From Terebella lapidaria (Eukaryota > Annelida > Polychaeta > Terebellida > Terebellidae), in the NCBI GenBank assembly GCA_949152475.1, contig OX424562.1:4216001-4280000 (forward strand): a stretch of DNA of 64,000 bases. Direction: 5' to 3'. The position numbers and the translations under genes were made by a program. Under the pieces are notes generated by a model, which saw only the letters and a list, made by a program, of their open reading frames with translations, was not told where the DNA came from and ran no database searches. Below are positions 9,001 to 21,000 of the stretch, one piece after another (the first letter of the stretch is position 1; the number at the start of each line of letters is the position of its first letter).

Positions 9001-11885
9001 TATAAGCTTATAGAGAGACAAATATGACAGTTTTTTTGATGACTTTGAACTTGACCTAAGATAACCTCGAGGGATGATTGTAGAGGTAACGTTTGAGGTG
9101 AAAGGTGTAAATTGGCTGATGCAGACAAAAAACTTATTGATAGAGCTTGTAGGATTGTATTATGTACTTATAGGCTGTCACACCAGGTGGTTCTTTTGGT
9201 GACCTTGAATTCGATCTTCAATGAATTTGACAGGTCAAAGCAGCATCTTTACTGAAAAAATTAGCCCAATGGGCTAGAAAGGTTACCGGAGAAATATACA
9301 GAGTTAAGCCGAGAAAGTCGAAGGTCAAATTCAAGGTGACCACTGAAATCGCCATATCTCTAACCTTGAAAATGGGATCAAAGGTTAAATTCTAGATCAC
9401 CAAACTATTCAGCATACATCATTTCCTATATGTTCACTATGGACCCCTAAGCTGTAAATTTGATAATAAGCGAGATATAAGCCATTTTGTAATCTGACTT
9501 TGAAAATAAAATGACTGACCTTGAAATTTAGGTCAAAGGTCAAATTCAATATCATTAAAATATTCAGAATATATCATTTCCTATATGTTCACAATTGATT
9601 CCTAAGCTGTAAAGTCGATAATAAGCGAGATATTAGCCATTTTGTCCTGTTGACCTTGAAAATGAGGTCAAAAGTCAAATTCAAGGTCACTAGAATATTC
9701 AGCATATATCATTTCCTATATGTTCACAATTGATTTCTAAGCTGTAAAGGCGCTAATAAGCAAGATATTGGCCATTTTGTCCTGTGACCTGGAAAATGAG
9801 GTCAAAGGTCAAATTCGAGGTCATGAGAATATTCAGCATATATCATTTCCTATATGTTCACAATTGATTCCTAAGCTGTAAAGTCGATAATAAGCGAGAT
9901 ATTAGCAATTTTGTCGTGTGACCTTGGAAATGAGGTCAAAGGTCAAATTCAAGGTCATGAGAATATTCAGCATATATCATTTCCTATATGTTCACAATTG
10001 ATTCCTAAGCTGTAAAGTCGATAATAAGCGAGATATTAGCCATTTTGTCAAAATGGCCCACTTCAAGCGATTCAAGCGCAACGAAATTTATACATGTCAC
10101 AGGGGTACATATGAGGAGTGTTTTTCATCAATAAGAAAAAAAAGTTACTGAACAGATTCTGAGAAAACGACCGTCGAAGTCCAAAATTGGCCATTTTTCG
10201 ACGAAAACGGCCGCTCGGACCTTGAAACCAAGGTCAGAGGTCAAATTCAAGGTCACGACAATATTCAGCATATATCATTTCCTATATGTCCACAATTGAT
10301 TCCTAGTCTCTAATCTCAATATTAAGTGAGATATTAGGCTTTAATGTGTCCCATTATAAAGCATAGGTGGCCCACTTCGAGCGATTCAAGCGCAACGAAA
10401 TTTATACATGTCACAGGGGTACATATGAGGAGTGTTATGCATCAATAAAAAAAAAAGTTACTGAACAGATTTTGAGAAAATGGCCGCCAAAATCCAAAAT
10501 TGACCGTTTTTCGACGAAAACGGCTGCCATTTTGAAAAAAATGCGAAAATCAAAAAACTAAAAAATACCTCCCTCTCGAAATATTTTTAGGCATTTTTGT
10601 GCAAAATTTCAGAAAAATTCGATCGTAAACTTTAAAGATAAAATTGTTGACGGACGACGACGACGACGCATCGCCATGCCAATAGGTTACGGACCATAGG
10701 TCCGGTAACCTAAAAAACTTTCCTGTCTAACACTGTACAGTGGTCCCCCTCAGATAAGACCCCCCTCAAGAAAGACTTCCCCCTCTGTAAAGACTTTTTC
10801 TTGTGGCGCTGGGATGACTTTAACATGCAAACGAACCCCTCTAATAAGACATCCTCTTAGATAAGACCTTAATTTTGTGGCAGAAGGGTAGGTCTTATCT
10901 GAGGGGGACCATTGTACATAACAGTAACCTTTCTTGGCCTTGGGTCTAATTTTCTGTGGTAGCAAGCATAATTTTTGTTAGTTCCGACAAGTGTTTTCTC
11001 ATCAAAGTCATGAAACAGTGCTATAATATCGTACATATTTAGGGACCTAATTCATTCCAGCACCAACTGTAAACAAATTCTATTCAAAATATGATTATAT
11101 CTTCGTTCTTCACCTGTGATAAACTGTAAAGTGAGAAGAGTTGGATGTGATCTGTCGGCAGACTGGCGGTAGGTTGGAGGCGACTGGTCCAGTGACTGGC
11201 CGCATTGATGGAAATATCGTTCTCTCCATAATCGCCAAACCTGGCGCCAAACAAGACGCAGTTACTGGTACATGTACAAGTTAGAAACTTTGGAGCTTCC
11301 GTCCTTATTTAGATTCTAAAGTGATTTTTCATTAGCACACTGGTCATATATGATATGATATATATCGGTCATACTGGTCATATATTGCTGAAGTCACACA
11401 AAACTAGGTCTGTTTCAGACATCAGCGTGGAGGGGATCAGTGTACAGATCTCAGCTCCCCCAAGGGACGGGGAAGCTAACAGTCAGCTGTGTCGTTATCT
11501 AGCGGGTGTGCTCGGCGTGAAAAAGTCAGCAGTGTTGCTCGACCATGTGAGTACAGAGACAGATGTGAGGACTAGATATATACCTTATGATAAATGTTTT
11601 TTTGTATGTGGTATTATTGACTGGTCTGAATTGAATCTGTGAAGTGAATAACAGATGCACTTTATTACGTTTACATGTTCAATGTATATCTTCAGTACAC
11701 TTACAATAAACACATACCATACATGTACAAATATACATTTTGCACAACAAACAAGTATATATCATGTATTTTGTGTATTGTAGGGTAGCAAGTCCCGTAA
11801 CAAGGTGTTACTGGTCAGGGATTCTGGTCTGACAACTGATGAAGTCATGTCAAGATTGCAGACGGAGCGAAACCAGAGCAGATAA
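6016..11885 (+). CDS. C15orf40: UPF0235 / DUF167 protein, C15orf40 homologue
   Basis: This is a small conserved protein of unknown biochemical function. Three exons are well supported: 11162-11267, 11419-11546 and 11784-11885 (stop TAA at 11883). They are bounded by gcag and tttcag acceptors and gtac/gtgag donors, and their phases agree. Family blocks are visible in order: the AKPGAKQDAVTD loop across the first junction, then APPRDGEANSQLCRYL, the GVKKSAVLLDHGSKSRNK core, and a C-terminal TTDEVMSRLQ helix. The first exon is tentative. ATG at 6016 (ATAATGGCC context) begins a Lys-rich 12-residue peptide MAKSKKMTAKFK that ends at 6051 before gtaggg in the needed phase 0, resembling the Lys-rich N-terminus of family members. 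That implies a 5.1 kb intron full of repeats. With it the protein is 123 aa, a normal family length. The gene converges on VPS34. Confidence 0.8.
6170..6640. other. Repeat-free intronic or intergenic sequence
   Basis: AT-rich, no open frame of note and no repeat recognised. It lies inside the proposed long first intron of the C15orf40 homologue. Confidence 0.35.
7109..7823 (+). repeat. GC-rich 0.7-kb dispersed repeat, copy 1 (inverted relative to copy 2)
   Basis: This segment recurs as its reverse complement at 24464-25186, with high similarity and a few small indels. It is much more GC-rich than its surroundings. It contains the palindrome CGTTGCCGTGGCAACG (near 7713) and a TGTATATATAATACAC tract (near 7622). 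Frames across it do not resemble known proteins. It is probably an unclassified repeat or non-autonomous element. Boundaries are taken from where similarity to the partner stops. Confidence 0.75.
8750..8865. repeat. G/C-rich fold-back repeat
   Basis: AAGGCATAACGAT at the left pairs with ATCGTTGTGCCTT at the right. The arms then continue through a C-run/CCCTCCC block paired with GAGGGAGGGGGGTGGG. The stem is about 45 bp with a short loop around CGACCGTCGGTC. This is a compact fold-back, interrupting the decayed tandem array. Confidence 0.65.
9280..10711. mobile_element. Non-autonomous TIR element with internal ~134-bp tandem repeats
   Basis: The element starts AGGTTACCGGA (9280-9290) and ends with the exact reverse complement TCCGGTAACCT (10701-10711). 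Inside, a unit containing 'catttcctatatgttcacaattgattcctaagctgtaaa' recurs, with CCTATATGTTC-type cores at 9425, 9580, 9715, 9849, 9983 and 10281. Three successive spacings are about 134 bp. A second block of about 160 bp (ATGGCCCACTTC to GACGAAAACGG) is duplicated at about 10053 and 10368. No transposase frame is present, so mobilisation in trans is inferred. Confidence 0.65.
10738..10914. mobile_element. Tigger/pogo-type MITE
   Basis: The terminal inverted repeats are CAGTGGTCCCCCTCAGATAAGAC at the left and its near-complement ending GGGGGACCATTG at the right. The element is flanked by TA on both sides (10736-10737 and 10915-10916). A 177-bp length, TA target duplication and a CAGTGG terminus fit a Tc1/mariner-superfamily (pogo/Tigger) MITE. 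It has no coding capacity. Confidence 0.8.
11661..11666 (-). promoter_or_regulatory. Candidate poly(A) signal of VPS34
   Basis: TTTATT on the plus strand gives AATAAA on the minus strand, about 380 nt downstream of the VPS34 stop (12045). If used, the VPS34 transcript overlaps the last intron and last exon of the C15orf40 homologue in antisense. Confidence 0.35.
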
Positions 11886-12044
11886 CTCAAACGTTCGGGG
11901 TTTGTCGCACCCAGTCACAGCCATCACACAGAGCGACCCCCCCATTGCTTGACGTCCACCAGACAAGGATGAGTTACGGTATACTCTCCGCTTGTCGATC
12001 TAGAGCCACTGCCGTGTTTGGTATCCACAGTGAATGATCTTTTG

Positions 12045-15000
12045 TTACTTGCGCCAGTACTGAAAATAAAATATTTTGCACAAATTACTCAATGTGTGGT
12101 GTGTACAGAACATTCAACATGTCTCTATAGCAGATATACTGTACAGCCATTCAAGTTCGCTGCCACAAATTTTCGCGTTTTTCAATCAGGCCATATTTGC
12201 GGCCATTTACGGCCATTTAATTTCGCGGTTTGGCCGTCTTGAACAATTTCTTCACAACAATGTGGGTTGTCATCAGAAATGTTTCACATCCATTTAATTG
12301 GGATTTTTTATATTCGAGAAATTCGCGAAAAGAAAAGGTCGCGAATAATTTGTGGCTTTACAGTAGAACTCAGTGAAGGCCAAACATGTACATGTATTTA
12401 TATCATGGTGGATTTGACGATTGACGCTGAAACAAACTCAGAATGAGATGTCAATTGTGTATTGAAGAAGAAATGTAGTCAGAGGTAGAAATATATAAGC
12501 AGAGGTCACTTTATAACATTATGACACCTCCCAGATTTTTTTAAATCTCAGAGGTATCTTGTGGCAGGTGGTTTTTAACACAAATATCCAATTGAACACA
12601 CAGAAGCCAATCTACAATACGTGTATTTGAAAACACTGTCGAATGATGCCCTGCCGACATACCTGAGCAATCTTGTGCATCTGCTCCATGAGAGCGGCCA
12701 TCGTCGCTGACACGCTGACGTCTATCAGATTCTGCATGTACTGGACAGCTTCCTCGTCGGAGAGATCTAGTCGGAACTTGTCTTGTACCTGGGCGATAAA
12801 TGGCCGATAAAGTCGAACTATACACAACATTAAACACATCTATACACAACATCATTAATGCAGTGTGGAGTATTGATAATGTTACGTCAGTGAACACGTA
12901 CCTTCTTGACAGCCTTGTCTGGTTCAAGAGCAATGTCTGGAATGTTGGCATCCACCATCAACGAAAACAGGTTCAGAATCAGGCTAGCCGACCTGTGCGA
13001 GAAAAATAGATATCAACATCGGTTTCCGTAACTGTGAAGCAAGAGGGGCTGACTGTTGACCGGACTGTAGCAGACCTGCGGAGATGGAGAAATGCAGTGT
13101 AGCAGAGTTTCTTGAAGTCCAAGAACCCATCGCTGTTGCTGCCTCCCATCAAATCAACCATTTCTTTGCTGAGTTTCATTGGCACCGGCAGAGGCTTCGG
13201 GTCACGGCCAAGGATGAATCCAAAATCCACGTGGAAAATCTTACCTGTGAGTATGGAAATAACCATTGCTAAATACATATGCGGGACTTGATGCCGGAGT
13301 TCTAGCGATCAAAGTTTGACTTGTGGTTGACCATAAGCATCACGAATGCACCTACCGGATTTGGTGATGAGCAGATTATCTAAATGTCTGTCTCCGACCC
13401 CAAGCAGATAAGTGATCACACAGTAGCCCGCTGGAACAGACATGAATTTCTTCCACATACCAGTCATACTTTGTGTGCAGATCGACATCTAGGAACCTTG
13501 TCTACTAATGTCTAGTCTTACCACAGCTCTTGATGTAGGTATCGTGTACTTCCGGAGCGATGCCGAGGGGAGCGTTCTCACTTGGAGCTATCTTGCGGAA
13601 GTGGTTGATCAGTGATCCTTCACTGGATACGATTTCGGCAACAGCCACAGACTCCACAAACTGAACAAAACCTGCCACAAACCAACACCATAACCTTTTC
13701 TTAATGTACACACTGTGCCTTAGAGACTCATCAGAATGTGTATCACATGACCATATAAATACAATACTGCCTACTAAAAATCACACTTTGCAAGGCATAC
13801 TGAGATCACTAGACAAATTTCTACAAACAGTCATACAAAATATACTCTTTGACAAAAGTCTGGAATCACTCCTTGGAAATATTATATGCTGAGTCAACCA
13901 TTACTATAACAAACTTTTAGTTACTACATTTTGTCATTCTCAACTTATGGGAAAACAGAGAGACTTTTTTTGCATATGAGTAGCCAGCCAAATCACAGGA
14001 TATGAACAATATAGAGCACGTACAATGTATGGGATATGTTGGGCAGAGACATTCAATCTGTGTATCCAACATTAATCACTCCATGTCAGAGACATGCTTA
14101 GTGTGTTACAAGCAATATGTTCTGAAATATTGGACTATTTCCTAAATCTGTCGGGTGATTCCAGACTTTTTTCAAGGGTGTAGATTGGCAGAAAAAGTTG
14201 AAGAAGATTTCATTGGTCATGTCATAAGTTAATGGATTGAATTCAGCAGAGTCGCTATTTGACTCACCATGTTTGCTACTTGTTGCCAGCACATTGTAAG
14301 GTGTCAGTTTCAGGTCCAGATTCTCTTTTCGCAGCAACTGAAAAAGAATTTAGATATATCTCCACTTCCCCTTTGGATCAATAAATATTCAGGATTCTAA
14401 TTTACCATATACCGACTCACATTATGTTAATTTCAAAGAGAGCTGAGTGTACTTGGTACCTTGTCCATAAGCGTGATTATCTGCAGCACAAGTTGGTCCT
14501 GACGCAAATCGTCTCCATGTTTAAACAGCGTCGGGTAGAAAACATGCGGATCGCTTGTCTTGAAAACCACCCGACAAGGCATCAACGCACTCTATAAAAC
14601 ATTCAACAGGCGAAGTTCTATCACATCACTTCTGTATCGGTACTATGTTGAACAATTTTATTTCTGTCATCACAATCCCTTACAAAGTCATAAGGTAATG
14701 GACTATTTCAACATGTCCGCAATACAAGCATCCCATTCTTATGATACTTGTCATTTACATAAACTTTATACTGTGTTTTTCTTTGTATTTTCTGCAAAAA
14801 AATACTCTATGTAGCCCGAAGACGTTGCTACTCACCTTGAACAGTGTTGCCTCCTGGGATACGATCCCGCGAACTTTGACCTCTGGATTTAGTGGCAGTG
14901 GAACGGGCTCAAAGTTGGCGAAGTTGTATCGCAGAGCATCTGGGTCATCTAGCAAAGCCTGCAGCTTCTCAATCTATGGTAAGTCAGCAGATTTGCAGCG

Positions 15001-18000
15001 ACAAAATTATTTTATGACTCGGTCATCTTGCAGGTACATTATTATGCGTAAACTGTACTGGTATACTGTGGTTAGATGTATCTGCAATATCTGCAAATAC
15101 TGGTGTATGAATGTTTCAAATGTGTCTGTTGAATTTCACTTGGCAACAAAATTTAAAAGCTGCTGAAAGGAGAGCTGAAAGTTACTTTTTTCTTGCGATT
15201 GCCGCTCTCCCGAGCCACAACTTTGACTAGCTGCACAAATCTATCGATCAGCGTCTGCTGCCGAGCGATCATGGAACGCTGACGATGACACACAGCACCT
15301 CCCTGTCAATACAAAGATCACACGTCTTCTGATACAGAAATACACCCAAATAACAGCTCCAGGTGTGTCTAAAGCAAAGCATTATTTGTGATTTGTGACT
15401 CACATTGCTGAGAGCTAAACTGAAGCGTTGTAGAACCGTTTTGTACATCTGGATGACTCTGGGATCCCGGGCAGCAGCCTCCTGGTCCTCACACTCTACC
15501 CACAGGTACCTGTAACCATAGCAACAACCAATCACACTCCACCCACAGGTACCTGTGACCATAGCAACAACCAATCACACTCTACCCACAGGTACCAAAA
15601 CCACAATGCTATTAAAGTTTCCGAAACATTAACCATCATTCATAATTACCTGAATTAATATTTAGTAGCATTCGGGTTTTTAATCAAAAATACATTTACA
15701 TACAATCTAATCAAAATCTGTTGTTTGGTGCTAGCAGATACCAGGACACCTACCAAAAGAAGTAATTGCCCAGAGTTGAATTCTTGCAGGCTCGTGTTAT
15801 CAAGAATGTTGCCAGGTCCATCTGTATTGTTGGCACAGAAAATGTTTGCTTCATAGTTGTAGAATGGGTGTTTCCCATGCAAGTTACATGTCGGGTATTT
15901 ACCAGCGAAATCACTATCAAGAGATACTAACCCCGCCGGCCGTGGGTCTGACGAGGTCAAGGATGGACAGACCTGCTTCACTGGGCTCCCGCTCCTCCAA
16001 CCTCAGAACCTCCTCACACTCCTCAGACCTGTAACCATGGCAACATAACCCAGGTACATGTATCGGTACATGGCTGATGACGAGCACTTTGACACAGCAG
16101 ATGAATGTGTTAGACTTTTGAGAAAGTCAGACTCGATGTTGGGGCCCCTTTTATTTATACTTTTTTCCAATGATTTGCCGATTGACGTGAGCAATTCTCA
16201 GTGTTTTGAGGTTTCTTAGAAACGGGTGTTTGGGGATTGATTTTATTAGGGTTAATGGGGCAGAAGTGAATCATGGTCATTGTTTCATCTCCCTAGTTCT
16301 AGGGAGATGTACAGCCAGGCTAAAACATTGACCAAGATTCACAACAATCTATTTTTGTGTATTTTACATTGCACCACACGATGTGTTTGAAATTATTTGT
16401 AATAGCAAATTTAAGTAATATATGAATGCGATTGTGAACTGCTGACTAACGGTAAAATGTATGAGTGCCTGTAACAATTGAATTGTATGATTGTTGTGAA
16501 TCTGAAATAAAGTACTACTACTACTGAACCAGTGAAGGTGATGGCCTTACGACTTTTCTTATTTATATATTTAGTCACGCACTGATCTATCCCGAGTTCC
16601 ACACCGCTGGATGCCAAGTCAGTCGACACCGTGGCCTCGCTGGATCTGGTCGCCGAGTCCTTGGATCCAGACGCTGAATCCCTGGATCCGGACACAGACT
16701 CCCGCGTGCTCGCCTGGATCAGGGCCGCCTGCTCCTGTTCCCGGTCGTGCGCCTGCTGAATCTCGGAGAAGTTCTCGTACGTCAGTGCCTGAACTAGCTG
16801 CAGCAGGTACAGCAGCAGCTCCTGGCAACAAGCACAGCACGACATGATGGTAAAGTCAACAGCAAACTTTGACAGCACAAGGGAGCATTACTTGACACTT
16901 CGTGCTCACTAGTTCTGACAAAAGAAACTGTAGATGGAACAATTCAAATGACGAATAGACAGGATAGATGGGGCTTTTCTGCAGTAGTTCAGATGTATTC
17001 CTTCATAACAACATTTACAGTGGCTATTTCTCACACATTCTAGTGCCGGCCTCCTGATGCTCACCATGATTAGGAGAATGAGCACGTTTGTTTTCCACTT
17101 ACCTCGTCGTCTGCGTTCTGTAGCCGTGCCACGGCATACTTGCGGAGTCGGGGGTGGGGGAAGGCCGGAGTCAGGAGCTCCAGGGCATCTCCAGTGTCCA
17201 TGGGACTCCACTTACTCAGCAGGTCTAGAGCCTGCTTAGCTTCCTGACTCACCGACCAGTTTACAGACTTCAGGAACTTCGTCAGGGCCTGTCATAAACG
17301 AAAACATCACAGAATAATCTTAGGTCTTCAACAGTGTAAGACTAATTACGTCGCAAAGTAACAAGTTGGAGAACAGGGATCACGTTGTACATACAGTTTT
17401 CTGGTTGGACAGGTAGAAGCGAAACTTCCAAACCAAGTCTTGTTCCTCAGATGTCAAAGCTTTTGTTGGTGGGTAATTCACAATAATCTGAGTCAAGAGC
17501 ACAAAATACCATATATTATAACGATCTCCATAGCAAAAAGTCAAGCGGCACTCACACTGAAAACTTTATGTATTACTACACTACTATTGATTTGAAGCTT
17601 TCAATACCAAGTGGGCTCACTCCATAAGATGAGTAACAGACAGGGAACCCATTATATTAAAACATGATGAACTTACGTTGAGCTGGTCTCGGGTGACAGC
17701 ATTGGGTTTTAGATCCTTGTCGGTGGGACCACTGCGTAGACTGCGGGCCAACTTGTGGTGTTTACTCTCAACGAGGTTTTCCTGGCAACATAATCATAGC
17801 AAATATCTGTCTGTAGTACGTGAAGCTTAGGGCTCGGAAAGGTTATTTTTAAATACAAAGACATCTGAATTCTCTTACTTTTTGTATCTCTGGATCAGGT
17901 ACAGTCAGTAATTCTGGTATCATCACAGAGTGGTACACCTCGTCTCCGTTCTGGAACACAAAAATACCAGACAGGTTGAACCAACAATCCAATCGTGGCA

Positions 18001-21000
18001 GCTTACATAAGAGGTATACGTACCAGATGGTGTGATCTATCAGAATTTCAACTAAATTATTTCAGCGCTGAAACTTCATACAAGTAGCTGGCTTCATTTT
18101 TCACAATTACAGTCCCCAGTTTGTCTTTCGTTTAGCTTTCTTGTGAGTTTGTACAAGCCACAGTCATCAGACAGCTTGCTGGTACGACCGACCTTGTCGA
18201 AGTAGCAGACAGTGTACTCCACGCCATCCAAGTGAACCAGCGGGAACTCCACCATCAGGTAGAGGAAGTTAGAGTGGCGTTTCTCACGCTCATTGACCAG
18301 CTCGATCTCACGGAACGTCAGCCTGTCGAGCCAGTCCACCTCGACTAGCCGACCCCCGCGGTGCTTCTTGCTGAGCTACACGACAAACCAAACATGGCTA
18401 TTAATGTAGGTTATTAAAATGCTCATCTGAGTCAAGAAACACTGATAAGTCATTCTGATGAAGTACGCGATGATAGGCATGTTGACAAGAAGAAATGAAA
18501 CTGAAGTAATGTTAGGTGAAAATCAGGCTGGAATGATTTTATGGAATAATTGAATACATTAAATCCATAACACTGGATAACCATGACAACAGCTGAGATG
18601 ACTAAAACAAAATTTAAAGCTTGAAATTTGGTGGTGTGAACTTTGAAGGTGAGTGAGATAGGCATTGAAAGCCACCTTGGCGAGTCGGCTCATTTCGTCA
18701 TGTTTCCCGCTTGTTTTGCCCGGAGTTGATGTCTCAGGATTGCCGTCTGCCGCCACATTTGGCCAAACGCGGAGATCATGCATGCCCTGACGAAACGTCC
18801 TGCACAGTCACAGACGAGAGGTATATTAATCTGACAGTCTTAGATCAACAATACACAAACAACACTCACAATACAGCAGTGACGATCAGATGTGCAAAGT
18901 TCAATCAAAGAGACAATCGAGAATACATGACATGTGCACATTGATCAGATCAACACTCACCCATATTTCCCAAAGAGTGAGATGGCTGTTCCACCAACAG
19001 GCTTGGCTTCCCTCGGTCCATACACGTCCCAAATCGTCAGCGCAAGCAGTGCATCTCTCGGTAAGTCACTGTACTTGACAGGCAGAGTCAGCCACTCGTT
19101 CCAGCTGCAAAATTAATCACTCATTGAATGACACTCAATTTATTATATAAAACTTCATTACTTTATTTCATTCTTTCAAAATGACAGGTTTTTATAGGCA
19201 ATACATATATTAGTTTCATTGCCAAGCACTCACTTCCATCGAGTAGTGAAGGCTCGATACGATGTCTGAGTCGGTAGAGTCAGGGCTCGGCCGCTGGACA
19301 ACACCTGACACGTTACGTAGAGGTCAGCACAACCTTCCTGACAGGCCCCCGAGAAGCGCAGCATCGGGTCCTCGATAAGTTCCTCATAACTCGGGCGCTC
19401 GCGTTGTCCCTCCAGTGTACCTCTGTAAACATCAAACAGCTTGAGCAGAAGCCAAATTGACCCATGCAATAAGTGTTATGACAATATAACATGTATAACA
19501 TGCAGTGGAAATTCATTTATCCAGGTGTAGAATAAATATAGGTTCAAACAGATCATTCACAAGATCATACATTGTTTGGAAAAACCATAGTAATATCATA
19601 CAGAGACATGACATCTTTGTTGACAACATTGAAAACATTGAAGACCCTAGGTCACAAAGATTACCAATCCATTGGAGCTATAGCCAGCAACTTTTAATGA
19701 TAAAATATTTTTCTAACCCGCTTTGGAGCTACTAAATTGCATATACATGTATATCAATATAGGGGATTAGAAAACTACGGAGCCCCTGAGGTGACATACC
19801 ATAATATTTTTAATCGGTGCGCACGAATTAGTAAACTGTGCACATGAATGAATACGTGTGCACGAAATACCGATTCAGGGTCACAAATTAATAAATTGTG
19901 CCCATGAATTGATAAATCATGTATTCGTATCCACGAAATACTAATTCGTGTGCACGAATTGGTAATCCATGAGCATGAATTGTTAACTCATGCTCACGGA
20001 TTGATTATAACTATTGGTGGTGATGAATTAACAATTCGTGGGTACGGATTAGTATTTCGTGGGCACGGATTGCTATGACTAATCCGTGGGCATGAATTAG
20101 TATGTTGCGGCGCTTTTGCCCAAAGATCGCGACAGGCTTTTGGCCACTTTAGGACACCGTATTTTGCCTCCTTCACGTTCGAAGATCGCACTTCCTGGAG
20201 ACACATGTCATTTATCGATCCACTGCACTATTTCATTGGTCATGACGTCACACTCTGGTTCAGCCCATTTTGTTATTATTTCAGTTGTCTCAGAGCTGCC
20301 AAGGCACGAGGATGATGGTGAGGCACAGCCTTGTGATCCTGTCCCCCTTATTCTGGCTAGAGGGTCCTAGGACTCCAGACAATTCCAATTGGGGGCCTAG
20401 GAGGGAGGCTTCTTTGATCCGGGTGCTCATGCGCCCTGGATTGGTAGTCTCGACACACAGGGCTACATACTAGTAACTATGATGATGTATTATTGAGTTG
20501 TGTATTGGGTTGAATCCCGTCCGTCGGACTAGTTAAGTAATCACGGCACTCGCCGTGACCGGGCCGCAGTATGAGGCACTTATGCGCACCAAATTTTACA
20601 ATTTCGTGGGCACGAATTATTAACTCATTCACTGCCGGCGATGAGTTATCTCGTCACCCAAACGTTACAATCTGCGTGCCGGCGACGAGTTATCTGGCCT
20701 GGCGGATTCCCCACATGGAAAACCTGGTTTCAGTTTTGTTTATTAAATAGTTAGTCCATTCGATAGGTGGCGCCTCTAGCATTGCCTAGCACTAGCACGG
20801 GGGTGAGGACTTCAGATGTGGATGCGGAGGAGGGGGGGGGGGGGGGGGGGGGAAGGATGGTTGTAGCCTACATCATTGTTCGGAGTTGAATAAATCAATG
20901 AAATACGCTGTACATGGTAGACTCTAATGGACCAATGTCCAATCAACTGAATCAACTTACATTTTGATTTGGACGTTGATGTCCAAATCTGAGCTATAAA

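Larger units (their letters stand above)
6650..9250. repeat. Decayed tandem array of 200-300 bp units (GACCTTGAA-rich)
   Basis: Recurrent but diverged phrases include 'gatcttttggtgaccttgaa', 'cttgacctcaaatgacc', 'taaatctcaaggtcacat', 'tgtaaattggtc' and 'gcttgtagatagagctt', in the same order several times (for example near 6810-6900, 6985-7060, 8270-8430, 8500-8620, 8870-8990, 9010-9240). Units are too diverged to give one period by eye. A related unit lies at 47160-47440. The GC-rich repeat at 7109-7823 and the fold-back at 8750 interrupt the array. Confidence 0.55.

Noticed and set aside
10367..10561. 64-codon frame in the 9280-10711 element
   Set aside because: It is one of two copies of a duplicated block; the other copy is frame-broken, and no family is recognised.
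16546..16582. Extension of VPS34 exon 10 to the KKSRK donor
   Set aside because: Only the donor at 16582 gives the phase needed for the next exon (GIDQ-SEECEEV).
18094..18192. Extension of VPS34 exon 5 through the open frame to 18094
   Set aside because: Splicing at 18193 joins YFDK to NGDEVYHS in phase, matching the family; the extension ends in a stop.
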